The notes: a model not told the origin generated them from the letters alone. 64,000 nt of DNA from Pseudomonas lactis (GCF_001439845.1 NZ_JYLO01000003.1:372001-436000); one strand, 5' to 3'; shown: positions 1 through 10,103, counted from the stretch's first letter. Numbers and translations are program-made.

Positions 1-761
1 ACCGGGCCGACCAGGGCCTTGCGGTCGTTGTCCTTGACCTTGTCATAGGTCTGGAAGCCGCCATCCTTGGTTTTATACTTGGCCAGGATCTTGTCGACGC
101 TGGCAAAGTTCTTGTCGACCTTGGCCAGGAAGGCCTGGTCTTGCTGCCCGATCTGGCCACGGAACAGGTCGACGATTTTTTTCGCGCCGTCGATGTTGCC
201 CTGGAAGTCGTACAGGTCGGTGTGGCTGTAGCGGTCTTCTTCACCGGAGATCTTGGTGGCCGCGACTTCTTCGAGCAACGCAGCAGCACCACCGACGACT
301 TTCTCCGGCGGGAAAGTCAGGCCATCGACGCGGGTCTTGAGGTCATTCACATCGGCGTTGAGCTTGGCGGTCAGCGCTTGCAGGCCCTGGGTCGAGTTCT
401 GCGAGAACAGCGCGTATTCAATGCGGTGAAAGCCGGTGAAGTCTTCGGCCGTCACGCCTTTTTCATGATCGTCCACACGCGAATCGATGGACGCGTCGAG
501 GTCGCTGAACAACTCGGCGATCGGTTCGATGGACTCATAGTGCACGCGGGTCGGCGCATAGAGCTTCTTGGCGGTGGCCAGGTCGCCTTTATTGATGGCG
601 TCGGTGAACGCCTGGGTCTGGGTGACCAGTTCGCCGATTTCTTCGGTGACGTAGATCTTGTAATCCGACACCGGGCCCACCAGGTCCAACGGCGCAGTAG
701 CGGCGAAGCTTGCCAGTGGCGAAAGGCTGAGTAACAACAACGCGATAGACGACTTCTTCAT
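1..761 (-). CDS. efeM: EfeM-like imelysin (M75) periplasmic iron-uptake protein, 3' end outside window
   Basis: The frame is open from an ATG at 761 to the window edge (about 253 residues, no stop), so the C-terminus is missing. The N-terminus is a signal peptide (two Lys, then a Leu/Ser-rich core ending in SFAA). The rest is an imelysin/EfeO-type helical domain with the HxxE metal motif in [10 protein letters not shown] and the later [11 protein letters not shown] signature. It follows efeB by 25 nt and is the fourth gene of efeU-efeO-efeB-efeM. Unlike EfeO it has no cupredoxin domain, which matches the short EfeM type known from pseudomonads. The expected role is periplasmic binding of iron for EfeU; family and operon membership are clear, the exact role is inferred. 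Confidence 0.85.
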   Translation of the reverse strand, partial: MKKSSIALLLLSLSPLASFAATAPLDLVGPVSDYKIYVTEEIGELVTQTQAFTDAINKGDLATAKKLYAPTRVHYESIEPIAELFSDLDASIDSRVDDHEKGVTAEDFTGFHRIEYALFSQNSTQGLQALTAKLNADVNDLKTRVDGLTFPPEKVVGGAAALLEEVAATKISGEEDRYSHTDLYDFQGNIDGAKKIVDLFRGQIGQQDQAFLAKVDKNFASVDKILAKYKTKDGGFQTYDKVKDNDRKALVGP

Positions 762-786
762 GGGAGACATTCCGCTCTGGTGTGTT

Positions 787-2109
787 TTAGGTCTTGGCAG
801 GATTTTGAGAGTGCGTTGCCGCGAGCAGCGTGCGCCCGATGAAATCCTTAGGGCCGGTGACCCCGGGCAACGTGAAGAAATACCCGCCACCCACGGGCTT
901 GAGGTACTCCTCCAGCGGCTCGCCGTTGAGTCGGGTTTGCACGCTGATAAAGCCTTTCTCCAGGTCAGCCTGGTAGCAGATGAACAACAAGCCCATGTCC
1001 AGTTGACCGTTTTTGTTGACGCCGTTGGAGTAGTTGAACGGCCGCCGCAGGATCAGGTTGGCCTGGGTCTGCGGGGTGCGCGGGTTGGCCAGGCGGATGT
1101 GGGCATCGAGATTGGTCAACTTGCCTTCCGGGTCCTTGCTGTAGTCCGGGACCTGGGTTTCATGCTGGCCGTCCATGGGCGCGCCCGTGGGTTTGATACG
1201 GCCGATGATGCTTTCCTGTTCTTGCAGCGGGGTGCGATCCCAGCGCTCGACAAAGTTACGGATGATGCGCACGGCCTGGTAACTGCCATGGGCGGCCCAG
1301 GCCGGTTCGTCGCTGGTGGGCTGTACCCAGACGATTTGGTCCATGGCCTTGTCATCGTTGGAATTGGGGTTGGCCGAGCCATCGCGAAAGCCCAGGAAGT
1401 TGCGCGCACTCTGCGCCGGTTCGCCGGGCTTGGACGGTGCCTGGGGCGGCACGCTGCCTTCTTGCTTCCAGCGCACCAGCAGCAGGTCGGGCAGGTTTTT
1501 GACGATGTCACGCAGGGCGTGGATATTGGTGTCCGGCGTGTTGGAGCTGAACTGCAGGCTCAGGTCACCATGGCACTGCGCCGGTTCCAGCGCATCGTTG
1601 GGAAAGCCGACCATGCGACTCAGGCGCTTGGGCTTGGCCGCCGCTAGGCCAAAGCGCTCATCGAACAACGATTCGCCGACGGACACGGTGATGGTCAGGT
1701 TATCCGGCGTGACCACCGGGCCGAGGATACCGGAATCGGTGGGCGGCAATTTCGGGTCGACCTGGGGCACGGTGCCGCCCGTCATCAGGAACGCGATGCG
1801 CTCATTCAGGGTGCGAAACAGGCGTTCCAGGTCTTCGCGGTCGCTGGCCAGTACATCGAACGCCACGACCATGCCGCAGGCCGGGCGCGGGGTGACGATG
1901 CCGCTTTGGTGCTTGCCGAAAAACGCCTGGTGGTCCTGGGTCTTGTCGCTGCGCGGGGCCGTGGTGACTTGCTCGGCCACTGCTGCCATCGCCGGGCAGG
2001 ACAGGCTGCTGCCGGCAATCGCCGCGCCGGTGGCCGCCATGCCCAACAGGACGCGGCGACGTTGGAGGTCAAACTGTTCTGTATCACTCATGTATGCGGT
2101 CGTCTTCAC
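787..2109 (-). CDS. efeB: EfeB, Tat-exported DyP-type heme peroxidase/deferrochelatase
   Basis: A 440-residue dye-decolorizing peroxidase. Near the N-terminus a twin-arginine motif (QRRRVLLGM) precedes an Ala/Gly-rich hydrophobic stretch ending in PAMAA, so the folded heme protein is expected to leave by Tat. The DyP hallmark GFRDGSANP (GxxDG) lies mid-protein, and a conserved His in [10 protein letters not shown] is the probable proximal heme ligand. The GTG start at 2109 overlaps the efeO stop (GTGA); an ATG six codons later is an alternative. In EfeUOB systems EfeB oxidises Fe(II) or releases iron from heme in the periplasm and hands it to EfeO/EfeU. Confidence 0.93.
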   Translation of the reverse strand: MKTTAYMSDTEQFDLQRRRVLLGMAATGAAIAGSSLSCPAMAAVAEQVTTAPRSDKTQDHQAFFGKHQSGIVTPRPACGMVVAFDVLASDREDLERLFRTLNERIAFLMTGGTVPQVDPKLPPTDSGILGPVVTPDNLTITVSVGESLFDERFGLAAAKPKRLSRMVGFPNDALEPAQCHGDLSLQFSSNTPDTNIHALRDIVKNLPDLLLVRWKQEGSVPPQAPSKPGEPAQSARNFLGFRDGSANPNSNDDKAMDQIVWVQPTSDEPAWAAHGSYQAVRIIRNFVERWDRTPLQEQESIIGRIKPTGAPMDGQHETQVPDYSKDPEGKLTNLDAHIRLANPRTPQTQANLILRRPFNYSNGVNKNGQLDMGLLFICYQADLEKGFISVQTRLNGEPLEEYLKPVGGGYFFTLPGVTGPKDFIGRTLLAATHSQNPAKT

Positions 2110-3308
2110 TGCAGGCCGGAAAGGCCAAGGGCGGGGTCGATTCCATCGAGTGCAACGGCCAGTGCCTTGGCCTTATCGGCGATCTGCTTGCGCTGATCGG
2201 CTGTAACCTTGTCGTAGGTTGGGTAGCGGTCATTCACCTTGAGCCCCTCGAGTTCGGTGTCGAAGGCGTTGAGCGCGCTGTCGATAGTGGGCAACAGGTC
2301 GGCGGCGGACTTGCCCAGCAACGGGCGCATCAGGTCGACCACTTTGTGCGCGACCTGCAGATTGGCGGCAAAGCCGTTCAAGTCGATGTGGCTGTAGCGT
2401 TCTTCTTCACCGCTCGCCGCACGCACGTCCGCCAGGCTATTGAGGTTGCGCACCACAATGCTCACCAGTTGCTCCGGTGGCAGGGACTGGGCCAGTAACT
2501 GTTGCTTGAGCGTGGTGACGTCGGTAACCAGGCGCTGGGCGACCGGCGCCAGGCCATCGAGGCTGTGCTGCTGGAACAGGCTGTATTCGAGGCGGTGGAA
2601 GCCGCTGAAGGCGGGGTCCTGCTCGCGCTTTTCAAAGTAGTCGGCGCGGGCGTTGATCGCGTTATCCAATTCGGCCAGGCGTTGAGAGGCAGGCGCCAGG
2701 CGCTGATACGCCTCACGGGCCGGCACATACATGGCCTGCGCCTGGGCCAGATCACCGGCGGCGATGGCCTGTTGCAGCGCCGTTACGGCCTTGACCAGGG
2801 CACTGCCTTGGCCGCTCAGGTATACGCGAAACTCAGACAACGGGCCGATAAAGGCCACCATCGACGGCTTGGCCTTAGCCTGGGCGTCGGACTCTGCCGT
2901 GGGCGTGACATGCAAGGTGCCACGCGGGTTGCTCAACAGGCCACAGGTAATGGCGTAGTCGCCGGGCAACAGGTTGGCGTTGATCACCTGGCTCAGGCCT
3001 GGGGCAATATTTTCCCGTTCCTCGACCACCAGCACGCCGTCGAGGATTTCCCACTCCACCGCACGGTCGGAGCGGTTGATGATACGAAAGCTTGCGCGCC
3101 CGGCCGGCACGGTGAGGGCGTTGGGCTCGCAGGCGTGACTGTGAATCGTGACCGCGATTTCATTGTGGTTGGTCTGGCGCTTGGTCGCGGCCAATTGCGA
3201 GGCGTAGTAGAACAGGCCACCGGCGGCGATCATCACCACCACCGAGCCAGCCACGCCCCAGCGCAAGGCGCGGGACGGCGGGGCCGATTGAGGGGTTGGG
3301 TTGGACAA
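2106..3308 (-). CDS. efeO: EfeO, cupredoxin plus imelysin iron-uptake protein
   Basis: A 400-residue two-domain protein. An N-terminal membrane anchor or uncleaved signal (about residues 16-38) is followed by a cupredoxin-like domain (about 45-135, with a conserved Cys in YAITCGLLSNPRG) and a C-terminal imelysin domain with the HxxE motif in GFHRLEYSLF. The start is TTG at 3308; AAGGA lies 7 nt upstream, which supports this unusual codon. It begins 10 nt after the efeU stop and overlaps efeB. The known role is periplasmic binding and oxidation or delivery of iron to the EfeU permease. Confidence 0.92.
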   Translation of the reverse strand: MSNPTPQSAPPSRALRWGVAGSVVVMIAAGGLFYYASQLAATKRQTNHNEIAVTIHSHACEPNALTVPAGRASFRIINRSDRAVEWEILDGVLVVEERENIAPGLSQVINANLLPGDYAITCGLLSNPRGTLHVTPTAESDAQAKAKPSMVAFIGPLSEFRVYLSGQGSALVKAVTALQQAIAAGDLAQAQAMYVPAREAYQRLAPASQRLAELDNAINARADYFEKREQDPAFSGFHRLEYSLFQQHSLDGLAPVAQRLVTDVTTLKQQLLAQSLPPEQLVSIVVRNLNSLADVRAASGEEERYSHIDLNGFAANLQVAHKVVDLMRPLLGKSAADLLPTIDSALNAFDTELEGLKVNDRYPTYDKVTADQRKQIADKAKALAVALDGIDPALGLSGLQ

Positions 3309-3318
3309 GAGACGGTCC

Positions 3319-4164
3319 TTACTGGCTGGAAACGGAAGAGGTGTTGGCAGCGGGCTGGCTAGGGGCCGAGGGCAGGAAGAACATCACCAGGGCCACCACC
3401 AGATAAATCACATAGGCGCCCAGGGTGCTGACAGTCGGCGCCTCCTGGTAACCGAACATGCCGGCCAGTACCGAACCGAGCGGGCTGTCCATGGGCAATG
3501 CGGCACTGAAATCAAACAGCACGGTCTGCCAGTGATTCCAAACGCCGGCCTCATGCAGGGCCTGCACCGAGTTGGCGAGAATGCCGGCCGCCACCATCAG
3601 GATGAACAGGCCAGTCCAGCGGAAAAACGCGCCGAGGTTCAGGCGCATGCTGCCGGAATAGATCAGCAAACCCACGACAATGGCCAGGACCAGGCCGAGC
3701 AGGGCGCCAATCGGAGCGCCTGGACCCTCGCTCTGCTGGAACACGGCCAGCAAGAAGAACACCGTCTCCAGCCCTTCGCGGGCCACGGCGAAAAACACCA
3801 TGGCAATCAGGGCGAACACCTGATGCCTGGAGCCGGCCAGCGCATGGTCGAGGGATTCATGCAGCGAGTGTTTAATCGAGCGCGCCACTTTGCGCATCCA
3901 GAACACCATGGAACTGAGGATGCCCACGGCCACCAACCCGACGACACCTTCAAACAATTCCTGCTGCTTTTGCGGGAATTCCGCACTGACCAATTCCAGG
4001 CCGCCGCCCACCAGCAGCGCCAGCGCTGCCGCAAGGAATACGCCGATCCAAACCGCAGGCATCCACTGGCCACGCCCGGTCTGTTGCAGGTAACTGGCGA
4101 TGATGCCAACGATCAAGGCGGCTTCAATGCCTTCGCGCAGCATGATTAAAAAAGGAACGAGCAT
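3319..4164 (-). CDS. efeU: EfeU, FTR1-family high-affinity iron permease
   Basis: A 281-residue integral membrane protein with about seven hydrophobic helices. The two REXXE iron-binding motifs of the Ftr1/EfeU family are present: REGIE at residues 10-14 and REGLE at residues 129-133. It is the first gene of the efe operon and is preceded by a Fur-box-like sequence. It moves iron, after handling by EfeO/EfeB, across the inner membrane. The length is normal for the family and no defect is visible. Confidence 0.95.
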   Translation of the reverse strand: MLVPFLIMLREGIEAALIVGIIASYLQQTGRGQWMPAVWIGVFLAAALALLVGGGLELVSAEFPQKQQELFEGVVGLVAVGILSSMVFWMRKVARSIKHSLHESLDHALAGSRHQVFALIAMVFFAVAREGLETVFFLLAVFQQSEGPGAPIGALLGLVLAIVVGLLIYSGSMRLNLGAFFRWTGLFILMVAAGILANSVQALHEAGVWNHWQTVLFDFSAALPMDSPLGSVLAGMFGYQEAPTVSTLGAYVIYLVVALVMFFLPSAPSQPAANTSSVSSQ

Positions 4165-4204
4165 CGGGCACCCAGGCGCAACTAGTTAGGGAGCTAATTT
4201 GTAA

Positions 4205-4223
4205 CATAATGATACTCATTGCT
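4205..4223. promoter_or_regulatory. Fur-box-like operator between efeU and the AraC gene
   Basis: The stretch CATAATGATACTCATTGCT matches 14 of 19 positions of the classical Fur consensus and keeps the central ATAATGATA/TCATT symmetry. It lies about 40 bp upstream of efeU, which fits iron repression of efeUOBM. Fur binding is inferred, not shown. Confidence 0.65.
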
Positions 4224-4332
4224 AAACAAGAAATATTGACCTTTGCTGAACGTGGGCTGAACAGTGGTGGCGAAGCGCAACCGCCCTTATGATGCAGGCC
4301 AACCACACCGCAGCCGGACAGCTCAACGCCCC

Positions 4333-5352
4333 ATGTCGGAAAAAGACACCATCTCCATCCACCTAGTGCGCGAAGCGTTGTTGCACAGTTGCGCGCCGGG
4401 AGCCGCCACCGTTGAGGCATTGAGCAAAGTCGGGATTGCCCCGGCGTTGCTTGAGCAGCCCGGCGCTCGCGTGGCGGCCACCGCCTATGCACGCCTGTGG
4501 CGTTTGCTGGCGCGGCGCAGGGACGATGAGTTCTTTGGCATGGACCCGCGCAAGCTCAAGTCCGGCAGCCTGGCGTTCCTGTGTCGCGCCGCCATGGCAC
4601 AACCCAGCCTGGCGGCGGGCCTGGAAACCGGCTTGGGGTTTCTCTCACTGATGCTGGAGCACCTGCCAGCCCAGCTGGTGCGCCAACAGAGCCTGGCGGA
4701 AATTGTCCTGCTCGAGCCTGATGAGCCCAAGCGTGCGTTTACCTACTTTACCTACTGGATGATCGTCCACGGCGTCGCCTGCTGGCTGGCGGGGCGGCGC
4801 ATTCCGATTCTCGCCATTGAGCTGCGTTGCGCGCAGCCGGACTTCTGTGACGATTATCAGGTGATGTTCTCTGACAACCTGCGCTTTGATCGACCACGCA
4901 CCCGCATGATCTTTTCCGCCGATTGCCTGGACCTGCCGATCAAGCGCAGCCCGCAGGAGCTCCAACGCTTCCTGGCCCATGCACCGGCTAACATTCTGGT
5001 CAAATATCGCGACCCCGAAAGCCTCGCCACGCGCATCAAGCACGACCTTCGGCAGATGCCCCCCGACACCTGGCCGGAAACCGAGGCTCTTGCCGCCAGG
5101 TTGTGTATTTCTGCGTCCACCCTACGCCGCCGCCTGGCGGAAGAGGGGCAGACCTACCAGGGGCTCAAGGACAGCGTGCGCAAGGAGTTGGCGATTGTAT
5201 GGCTGGCTGAACCGCAGATCAGCTTTGCCGAGATCGCCACGCGGTTGGGGTTTGCCGATGCGAGTTCGTTTTATAAGGCGTTTCGTAAGTGGGTGGGATC
5301 GAATCCGGGGCATTATCGGAGTTTGATTTTGAGCGAGACGAGTCGCCTCTAA
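4333..5352 (+). CDS. AraC-family transcriptional regulator (arabinose_bd-type N-terminal domain)
   Basis: Starting at ATG 4333 the protein is 339 residues. A GTG at 4264 would add 23 basic residues unlike the family. The N-terminal ~200 residues resemble the ligand-binding domain of the OruR/ArgR-like AraC group. The C-terminus carries two helix-turn-helices (ARLCISASTLRRRLAEEGQTYQ and the ATRLGFADASSFYKAFRKWVG type). It diverges from the efe operon and converges on oprN. The target is unknown; local autoregulation or control of a distant operon are equally possible. Confidence 0.88.
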   Translation: MSEKDTISIHLVREALLHSCAPGAATVEALSKVGIAPALLEQPGARVAATAYARLWRLLARRRDDEFFGMDPRKLKSGSLAFLCRAAMAQPSLAAGLETGLGFLSLMLEHLPAQLVRQQSLAEIVLLEPDEPKRAFTYFTYWMIVHGVACWLAGRRIPILAIELRCAQPDFCDDYQVMFSDNLRFDRPRTRMIFSADCLDLPIKRSPQELQRFLAHAPANILVKYRDPESLATRIKHDLRQMPPDTWPETEALAARLCISASTLRRRLAEEGQTYQGLKDSVRKELAIVWLAEPQISFAEIATRLGFADASSFYKAFRKWVGSNPGHYRSLILSETSRL

Positions 5353-5386
5353 CTTCCACCCTGCGGGATTAGGATGTTTCTCACTT

Positions 5387-5416
5387 GATCGTTCCCACGC
5401 TCTGCGTGGGACGATC
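5387..5416. repeat. Palindromic intergenic element (hairpin)
   Basis: GATCGT-T-CCCACGC, a 3-nt loop, then GCGTGGG-ACGATC form a near-perfect 13-bp hairpin in the gap between two convergent genes. Similar CCCACGC/GCGTGGG palindromes are common in Pseudomonas intergenic DNA. It may assist bidirectional termination. Confidence 0.7.
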
Positions 5417-5421
5417 GGTGG

Positions 5422-5460
5422 CAAAAAAAAGCCCCACGACCGAATGGACCGCAGGGCTAA
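5422..5460 (-). terminator. Probable Rho-independent terminator of mexEF-oprN
   Basis: On the minus strand an AGCCC/GGGCT stem, with about 20 nt between the arms, is followed directly by a run of eight T. It lies about 40-75 bp past the oprN stop. The inner part of the loop pairs poorly, so efficiency is uncertain. Confidence 0.5.
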
Positions 5461-5499
5461 AAATTGGCTGGATGCGACCAACCAAAGGAGCTCTTTACC

Positions 5500-6915
5500 T
5501 CACTTGCTGCTGGCAACCACCGTATCCGGCTGCCAGCCACCACCCAACGCCTTGTAGATCGCCACAATGCCGCGATACAGGTCCACTTCGGCCTGGGCCT
5601 GGGAGTCTTCGGCGGCCAGGCGTTCGCGCTGGGCGTCGAGCAGTACCAAGAAGTCCACGGTACCTTCGCGGTAGCGGATCGCGGCGAGGTCGGCGGCGGC
5701 GCGGCTGGATTCGCTTTGGCGGATCAGCGAGACCAGGCGTTGCTGGCGCTTGCCGTAATCGCTGAAGGCGTTCTCGGACTCTTCCAGCGCCAGCAGCACT
5801 TGCTGTTCATAGGTTGCCAAGGCGCCATCGGCTTCGGCATTCGCACCGCGCAAACGCGCACGCACGCTGCCCAGGTCAAACGCGGCCCAGGTGATGCTCG
5901 GGCCCAGGGACCAGGCATTCGCCGCGGCCGAGCCGATCTGCGAACCGCGCCCGGCAGTGAAGCCGAGGAAGCCGCTGAGGCTCACCCGTGGGAACAGGTC
6001 GGCCTTGGCCACGCCGATACGTGCGGTGGCGGCGGCCAGTTTGCGTTCGGCGCTGAGGATGTCCGGGCGCCGTTGCAGCAGTTGCCCCGGGTCGCCAATT
6101 GGCAACGCCTTGGCAATCGCTGGCAGGTCTTTCGGGCTCAGGTCCACGCTCAGCTTGTCGGGGCGCTGGCCGAGGAGGGTGGCGATGCGGTTGCGCTCGC
6201 GCACTTGTTCGGCCTGCAGTTGCGGCACGCTGGCTTCAACCGCTGCCAGGCGGGCGTCGGCGCGTTCGACGTCGAGCTGATCACCCACGCCGGCGTCGCG
6301 CAGACTGACGGTGATGGTGCGCGATTCCTGCTGGTTCTTCAGGTTGTCCAGGGCGATGCGTTCACGCAGTTGCGCTCCACGCAGTTGACCGTAAGCATCC
6401 ACCAGTTCGGCAATCATGGTGACTTGCAGTTGGTACAGGTCGGCTTCGGCCACCTGTTGGTCGGCGTCGCTGGCTTCCAGGTTGCGACGGATACGCCCGA
6501 ACAAATCCACTTCCCAGGCCATGTCCAGGCCCAGGTCGTAGCGCTCGCTGTTGACACGCTTGGTGGTCTGCCCTGGAATCTGGCCCTTGCCCACATCGCT
6601 GCTGGCCCGGGAGGTGACCACCGGCATGATATCGTTGGCCGCATCATCACGGATGGCCCGTGCCGCCCGCAGACGGGCGAAGGCCACGCGCAAATCACGG
6701 TTGCCGCTCAGGGACTGGGTCACCAACTGGTTGAGGGTCGGGTCGTCAAACTGCTGCCACCAGATGCCTTCGTATTTGGCGTGGTCGTAGCTTTTGGTGT
6801 CGGCGGCGGCCGTGATGTTGGCCGCCTCCAGTTGCTGGGTCTTGTAGTCCGGGCCTACGGCACAGGCGGCGAGCGCCAGTACCAGCAGGCTCGGCAGGAA
6901 TATTTTCACACTCAT
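5500..6915 (-). CDS. oprN: OprN-type outer-membrane efflux channel lipoprotein
   Basis: A 471-residue outer-membrane factor of the NodT/OprM family. The lipoprotein signal ends in LALAACAVGPDY with the lipidated Cys near residue 18, and the two repeated OEP (TolC-fold) domains follow. The ATG overlaps the mexF stop (ATGA), so translation is coupled. With MexE and MexF it forms a tripartite pump spanning the envelope; in P. aeruginosa this pump exports fluoroquinolones, chloramphenicol, trimethoprim and quinolone-signal precursors. Confidence 0.9.
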   Translation of the reverse strand: MSVKIFLPSLLVLALAACAVGPDYKTQQLEAANITAAADTKSYDHAKYEGIWWQQFDDPTLNQLVTQSLSGNRDLRVAFARLRAARAIRDDAANDIMPVVTSRASSDVGKGQIPGQTTKRVNSERYDLGLDMAWEVDLFGRIRRNLEASDADQQVAEADLYQLQVTMIAELVDAYGQLRGAQLRERIALDNLKNQQESRTITVSLRDAGVGDQLDVERADARLAAVEASVPQLQAEQVRERNRIATLLGQRPDKLSVDLSPKDLPAIAKALPIGDPGQLLQRRPDILSAERKLAAATARIGVAKADLFPRVSLSGFLGFTAGRGSQIGSAAANAWSLGPSITWAAFDLGSVRARLRGANAEADGALATYEQQVLLALEESENAFSDYGKRQQRLVSLIRQSESSRAAADLAAIRYREGTVDFLVLLDAQRERLAAEDSQAQAEVDLYRGIVAIYKALGGGWQPDTVVASSK

Positions 6916-9900
6916 TGCTGTGTCTCCAGCTTCAAGGCCTTGGCCGCTTTGCGCGCTTCACTGCGCTCGACATAGCGACGGATCAGTACGTAGAACACTG
7001 GCGTCAGCAACAGACCGAAGAAGGTCACACCGATCATCCCGGAGAACACCGCCACGCCCATGGCATGGCGCATCTCGGCACCGGCACCGCTGGAGAGCAC
7101 CAACGGCACCACACCCATGATGAACGCGAATGAGGTCATCAGGATCGGCCGCAGACGCAGGCGGCAGGCTTCCAGTACCGCAGCGAGCGGGTCGAGGCCT
7201 TCCTGCTGTTTATCCTTGGCGAACTCGACGATCAGGATCGCGTTCTTGCACGCCAGGCCCACCAGTACGATCAGGCCGATCTGGGTGAAGATATTGTTGT
7301 CGCCGCCCGAGATGATCACCCCGGTAATGGCCGACAGCAGCGTCATCGGTACGATCAGGATCACCGCCAGTGGCAGGCTCCAGCTTTCGTATTGGGCCGC
7401 GAGCACCAGGAACGCCAGCAGTACGCAGAGCGGGAACACGAACAGCGCGGTATTGCCTGAGAGGATTTGCTGATAGGTCAGGTCGGTCCACTCGTAGGTC
7501 ATGCCGTTGGGCAGTTCATCTTTGAGCAGTTTTTCAATCGCGGCCTGGGCCTGGCCAGAGCTGTAGCCCGGCGCGGCGTTGCCGTTGATTTCTGCGGTGA
7601 TGAAGCCGTTGTAGTGCATCACGCGGTCCGGGCCCGAGGTGTCGCTGACCTTGATAAAGGTCGCCAGCGGGATCATCTCGCCTCTGTTATTGCGCACTTT
7701 CAGTTGGCCGATCTGGTCGGAGTCTTGTCGGAACTGCTGCTCGGCCTGCACGTTGACCTGATAGGTACGCCCGAAGCGGTTGAAGTCGTTGGCATACAAC
7801 GAGCCCAGGTAGACCTGCAGGGTGTCGAAGATGTCACTGATCGCCACGCCGTGGGTCTTGGCCTTTTCGCGGTCGATAGCCGCGTCCACTTGCGGCACGT
7901 TGACCGTGTAGCTGGTGAACAGGCCGAACAGTTCAGGCACGCTGTGGCTCTTGGCAATCACGTTCTGCACTTCTTTATACAGCTCGTCATAGCCGAGGTT
8001 GCCACGGTCTTCGATCTGCAGACGGAAGCCCCCGATGGTGCCCAGGCCTTGTACCGGCGGCGGCGGGAAGATCGCCATGTAGGCTTCTTCGATATTGGCG
8101 TATTGGCCGTTCAGTGCACCGGCAATCGCACCGGCAGACATGCTTGGGTCTTTACGCTCATCGAAGGGCTTCAAGGTCACGAACACGATGCCGCTGTTCG
8201 GGCTATTGGTGAACCCGTTGATTGACAGGCCCGGGAAGGCGATCGCAGCTTCCACGCCGGGCTGTTTCAGGGCGATCTCCGACATGCGCTTCATCACGTT
8301 TTCGGTGCGGTCCAGGCTTGCGGCGTCGGGCAATTGGGCGAAGGCCACCAGGTATTGCTTGTCCTGGGCCGGGACGAAACCGGTCGGCGTGTGGGCAAAC
8401 CCGAAGAACGTCAGCACCATCAAACCTGCGTAGACGAACAACGCAATACCGCTGCCGCGAATCACTCGGCGCACGGTGCCTACGTAGCCATGGCTGGCCT
8501 TTTCGAAAAAGCGGTTGAAGGGACGGAACAGCCAGCCGCCGAAGACCTTGTCGAGGAACTTCGAGAACCGATCCTTCGGCGCGTCGTGACCGCGCAGCAA
8601 CACAGCGGCCAGTGCAGGAGACAGGGTCAGGGAGTTGAACGCCGAGATCACGGTTGAGATCGCGATGGTCAAGGCGAACTGCTTGTAGAACTGCCCGGTC
8701 AAGCCACTGATAAAGGCGGCCGGAATGAACACCGCACACAGCACCAGCGCCGTGGCGATGATGGGGCCGGTCACTTCACTCATGGCTTTTTCGGTCGCCG
8801 GGAAGGGCTCCAGGCCCAGCTCGATATTACGCTCGACGTTCTCCACCACCACGATGGCGTCGTCCACCACGATACCGATGGCCAGTACCAGGCCAAACAG
8901 TGACAGGGCGTTGAGTGAGAACCCGAACAGGTGCATCACCGCAAACGTACCGATCAACGATACCGGCACCGCCACCAAGGGGATGATCGAGGCGCGCCAC
9001 GTCTGCAGGAACAGGATCACCACCAGCACCACGAGGATCAGTGCTTCAAACAGGGTATGCACCACCGCTTCGATGGAACCGCGTACAAAGATGGTCGGGT
9101 CATAGGCGATGCGGTAATCCATCCCCGCCGGAAAGCTCTTTTTCAGCTCGGCCATCTTGCTGCGCACATCGTTGGAGATGTCGATGGCATTGGAGCCGGG
9201 ACGCTGGAAAATCGGAATCGCAACGGCCGGCTGGTTATCGATCAGCGAGCGCAGCGCGTATTGGCTGGAGCCCAGCTCGACCCTGGCGATGTCCTTGAGG
9301 CGCGTGATTTCACCGTTGGCACCCGCGCGAATCACGATGTTCTCGAACTCTTCTTCAGTGACCAGGCGGCCCTGGGTATTGACCGACAACTGGAAGCTGG
9401 TGTCGCTCGGCGCGGGCTGGGCGCCCAGGGCACCGGCAGCCACCTGGCGGTTCTGCTCGCGGATCGCTGTGACCACGTCGGTCGCCGTCAGGTTGCGCGA
9501 AGCGGTTTTGTTCGGGTCGAGCCAGACGCGCAGAGAGTAGTCGCCCATGCCGAACAACTGCACGTCACCGACGCCGCCCAGGCGGGCCAGTTCATCCTTG
9601 ATATTGAGGATCGCGTAGTTGGACAGGTACAACATGTCGTAACGCTGATCCGGGGAGGTCAAGTGCACCACCATGGTCAGGTCGGGGGAGGCCTTGTCCA
9701 CGGTAATACCGATGCGCGTCACTTCCTCTGGCAGCTTGGGCTGGGTGCGCGTCACACGGTTTTGCACCTGCACCTGCGCGTTGTCCAGGTCGGTGCCCAG
9801 AGCGAAGGTGATGGTCAGGGTCAGCTTGCCGTCGGCAGTGGACTGCGAGGACATGTACAGCATGTTCTCGACGCCAGTGATGGCTTGCTCCAACGGCGCG

Positions 9901-10091
9901 GCCACGGTTTCACCGATGACTTTGGGGTTGGCCCCCGGGAAGTTGGCGCGCACCACCACGGTCGGCGGCACCACTTCCGGGTATTCGCTGATCGGCAACT
10001 GGAACAGCGAGATCGCACCGGCGATCAGGATCAACAGCGACAGCACCGCTGCGAAGATCGGCCTTGATATGAAGAACTTGGAAAAATTCAT
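6912..10091 (-). CDS. mexF: MexF, RND multidrug efflux transporter
   Basis: A 1059-residue HAE1-type RND permease, normal length. It begins MNFSKFFISRPIFAAV and contains the TM4 proton-relay segment GIVVDDAIVVVENVERN with the paired Asp residues. There are twelve membrane helices and two large periplasmic loops. The sequence closely follows my memory of P. aeruginosa MexF. It lies 12 nt after mexE and overlaps oprN by 4 nt. The local LysR gene is not MexT; mexT and mexS lie about 34 kb away in this window. Confidence 0.95.
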   Translation of the reverse strand: MNFSKFFISRPIFAAVLSLLILIAGAISLFQLPISEYPEVVPPTVVVRANFPGANPKVIGETVAAPLEQAITGVENMLYMSSQSTADGKLTLTITFALGTDLDNAQVQVQNRVTRTQPKLPEEVTRIGITVDKASPDLTMVVHLTSPDQRYDMLYLSNYAILNIKDELARLGGVGDVQLFGMGDYSLRVWLDPNKTASRNLTATDVVTAIREQNRQVAAGALGAQPAPSDTSFQLSVNTQGRLVTEEEFENIVIRAGANGEITRLKDIARVELGSSQYALRSLIDNQPAVAIPIFQRPGSNAIDISNDVRSKMAELKKSFPAGMDYRIAYDPTIFVRGSIEAVVHTLFEALILVVLVVILFLQTWRASIIPLVAVPVSLIGTFAVMHLFGFSLNALSLFGLVLAIGIVVDDAIVVVENVERNIELGLEPFPATEKAMSEVTGPIIATALVLCAVFIPAAFISGLTGQFYKQFALTIAISTVISAFNSLTLSPALAAVLLRGHDAPKDRFSKFLDKVFGGWLFRPFNRFFEKASHGYVGTVRRVIRGSGIALFVYAGLMVLTFFGFAHTPTGFVPAQDKQYLVAFAQLPDAASLDRTENVMKRMSEIALKQPGVEAAIAFPGLSINGFTNSPNSGIVFVTLKPFDERKDPSMSAGAIAGALNGQYANIEEAYMAIFPPPPVQGLGTIGGFRLQIEDRGNLGYDELYKEVQNVIAKSHSVPELFGLFTSYTVNVPQVDAAIDREKAKTHGVAISDIFDTLQVYLGSLYANDFNRFGRTYQVNVQAEQQFRQDSDQIGQLKVRNNRGEMIPLATFIKVSDTSGPDRVMHYNGFITAEINGNAAPGYSSGQAQAAIEKLLKDELPNGMTYEWTDLTYQQILSGNTALFVFPLCVLLAFLVLAAQYESWSLPLAVILIVPMTLLSAITGVIISGGDNNIFTQIGLIVLVGLACKNAILIVEFAKDKQQEGLDPLAAVLEACRLRLRPILMTSFAFIMGVVPLVLSSGAGAEMRHAMGVAVFSGMIGVTFFGLLLTPVFYVLIRRYVERSEARKAAKALKLETQQ

Positions 10092-10103
10092 CTTGAGTAT
10101 CCC

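Noticed and set aside
4264..4332. Upstream GTG start for the AraC gene
   Set aside because: It would place 23 Arg/Pro-rich residues before the conserved start, close to the efe promoter, with no ribosome site.
5464..6975. 503-residue plus-strand frame opposite oprN
   Set aside because: Shadow of oprN: Gln/Val/Gly-rich, no motifs, and it spans the terminator and the mexF start.
8931..10067. 378-residue frame opposite mexF
   Set aside because: Antisense shadow rich in His, Gln and Gly, with no domain.
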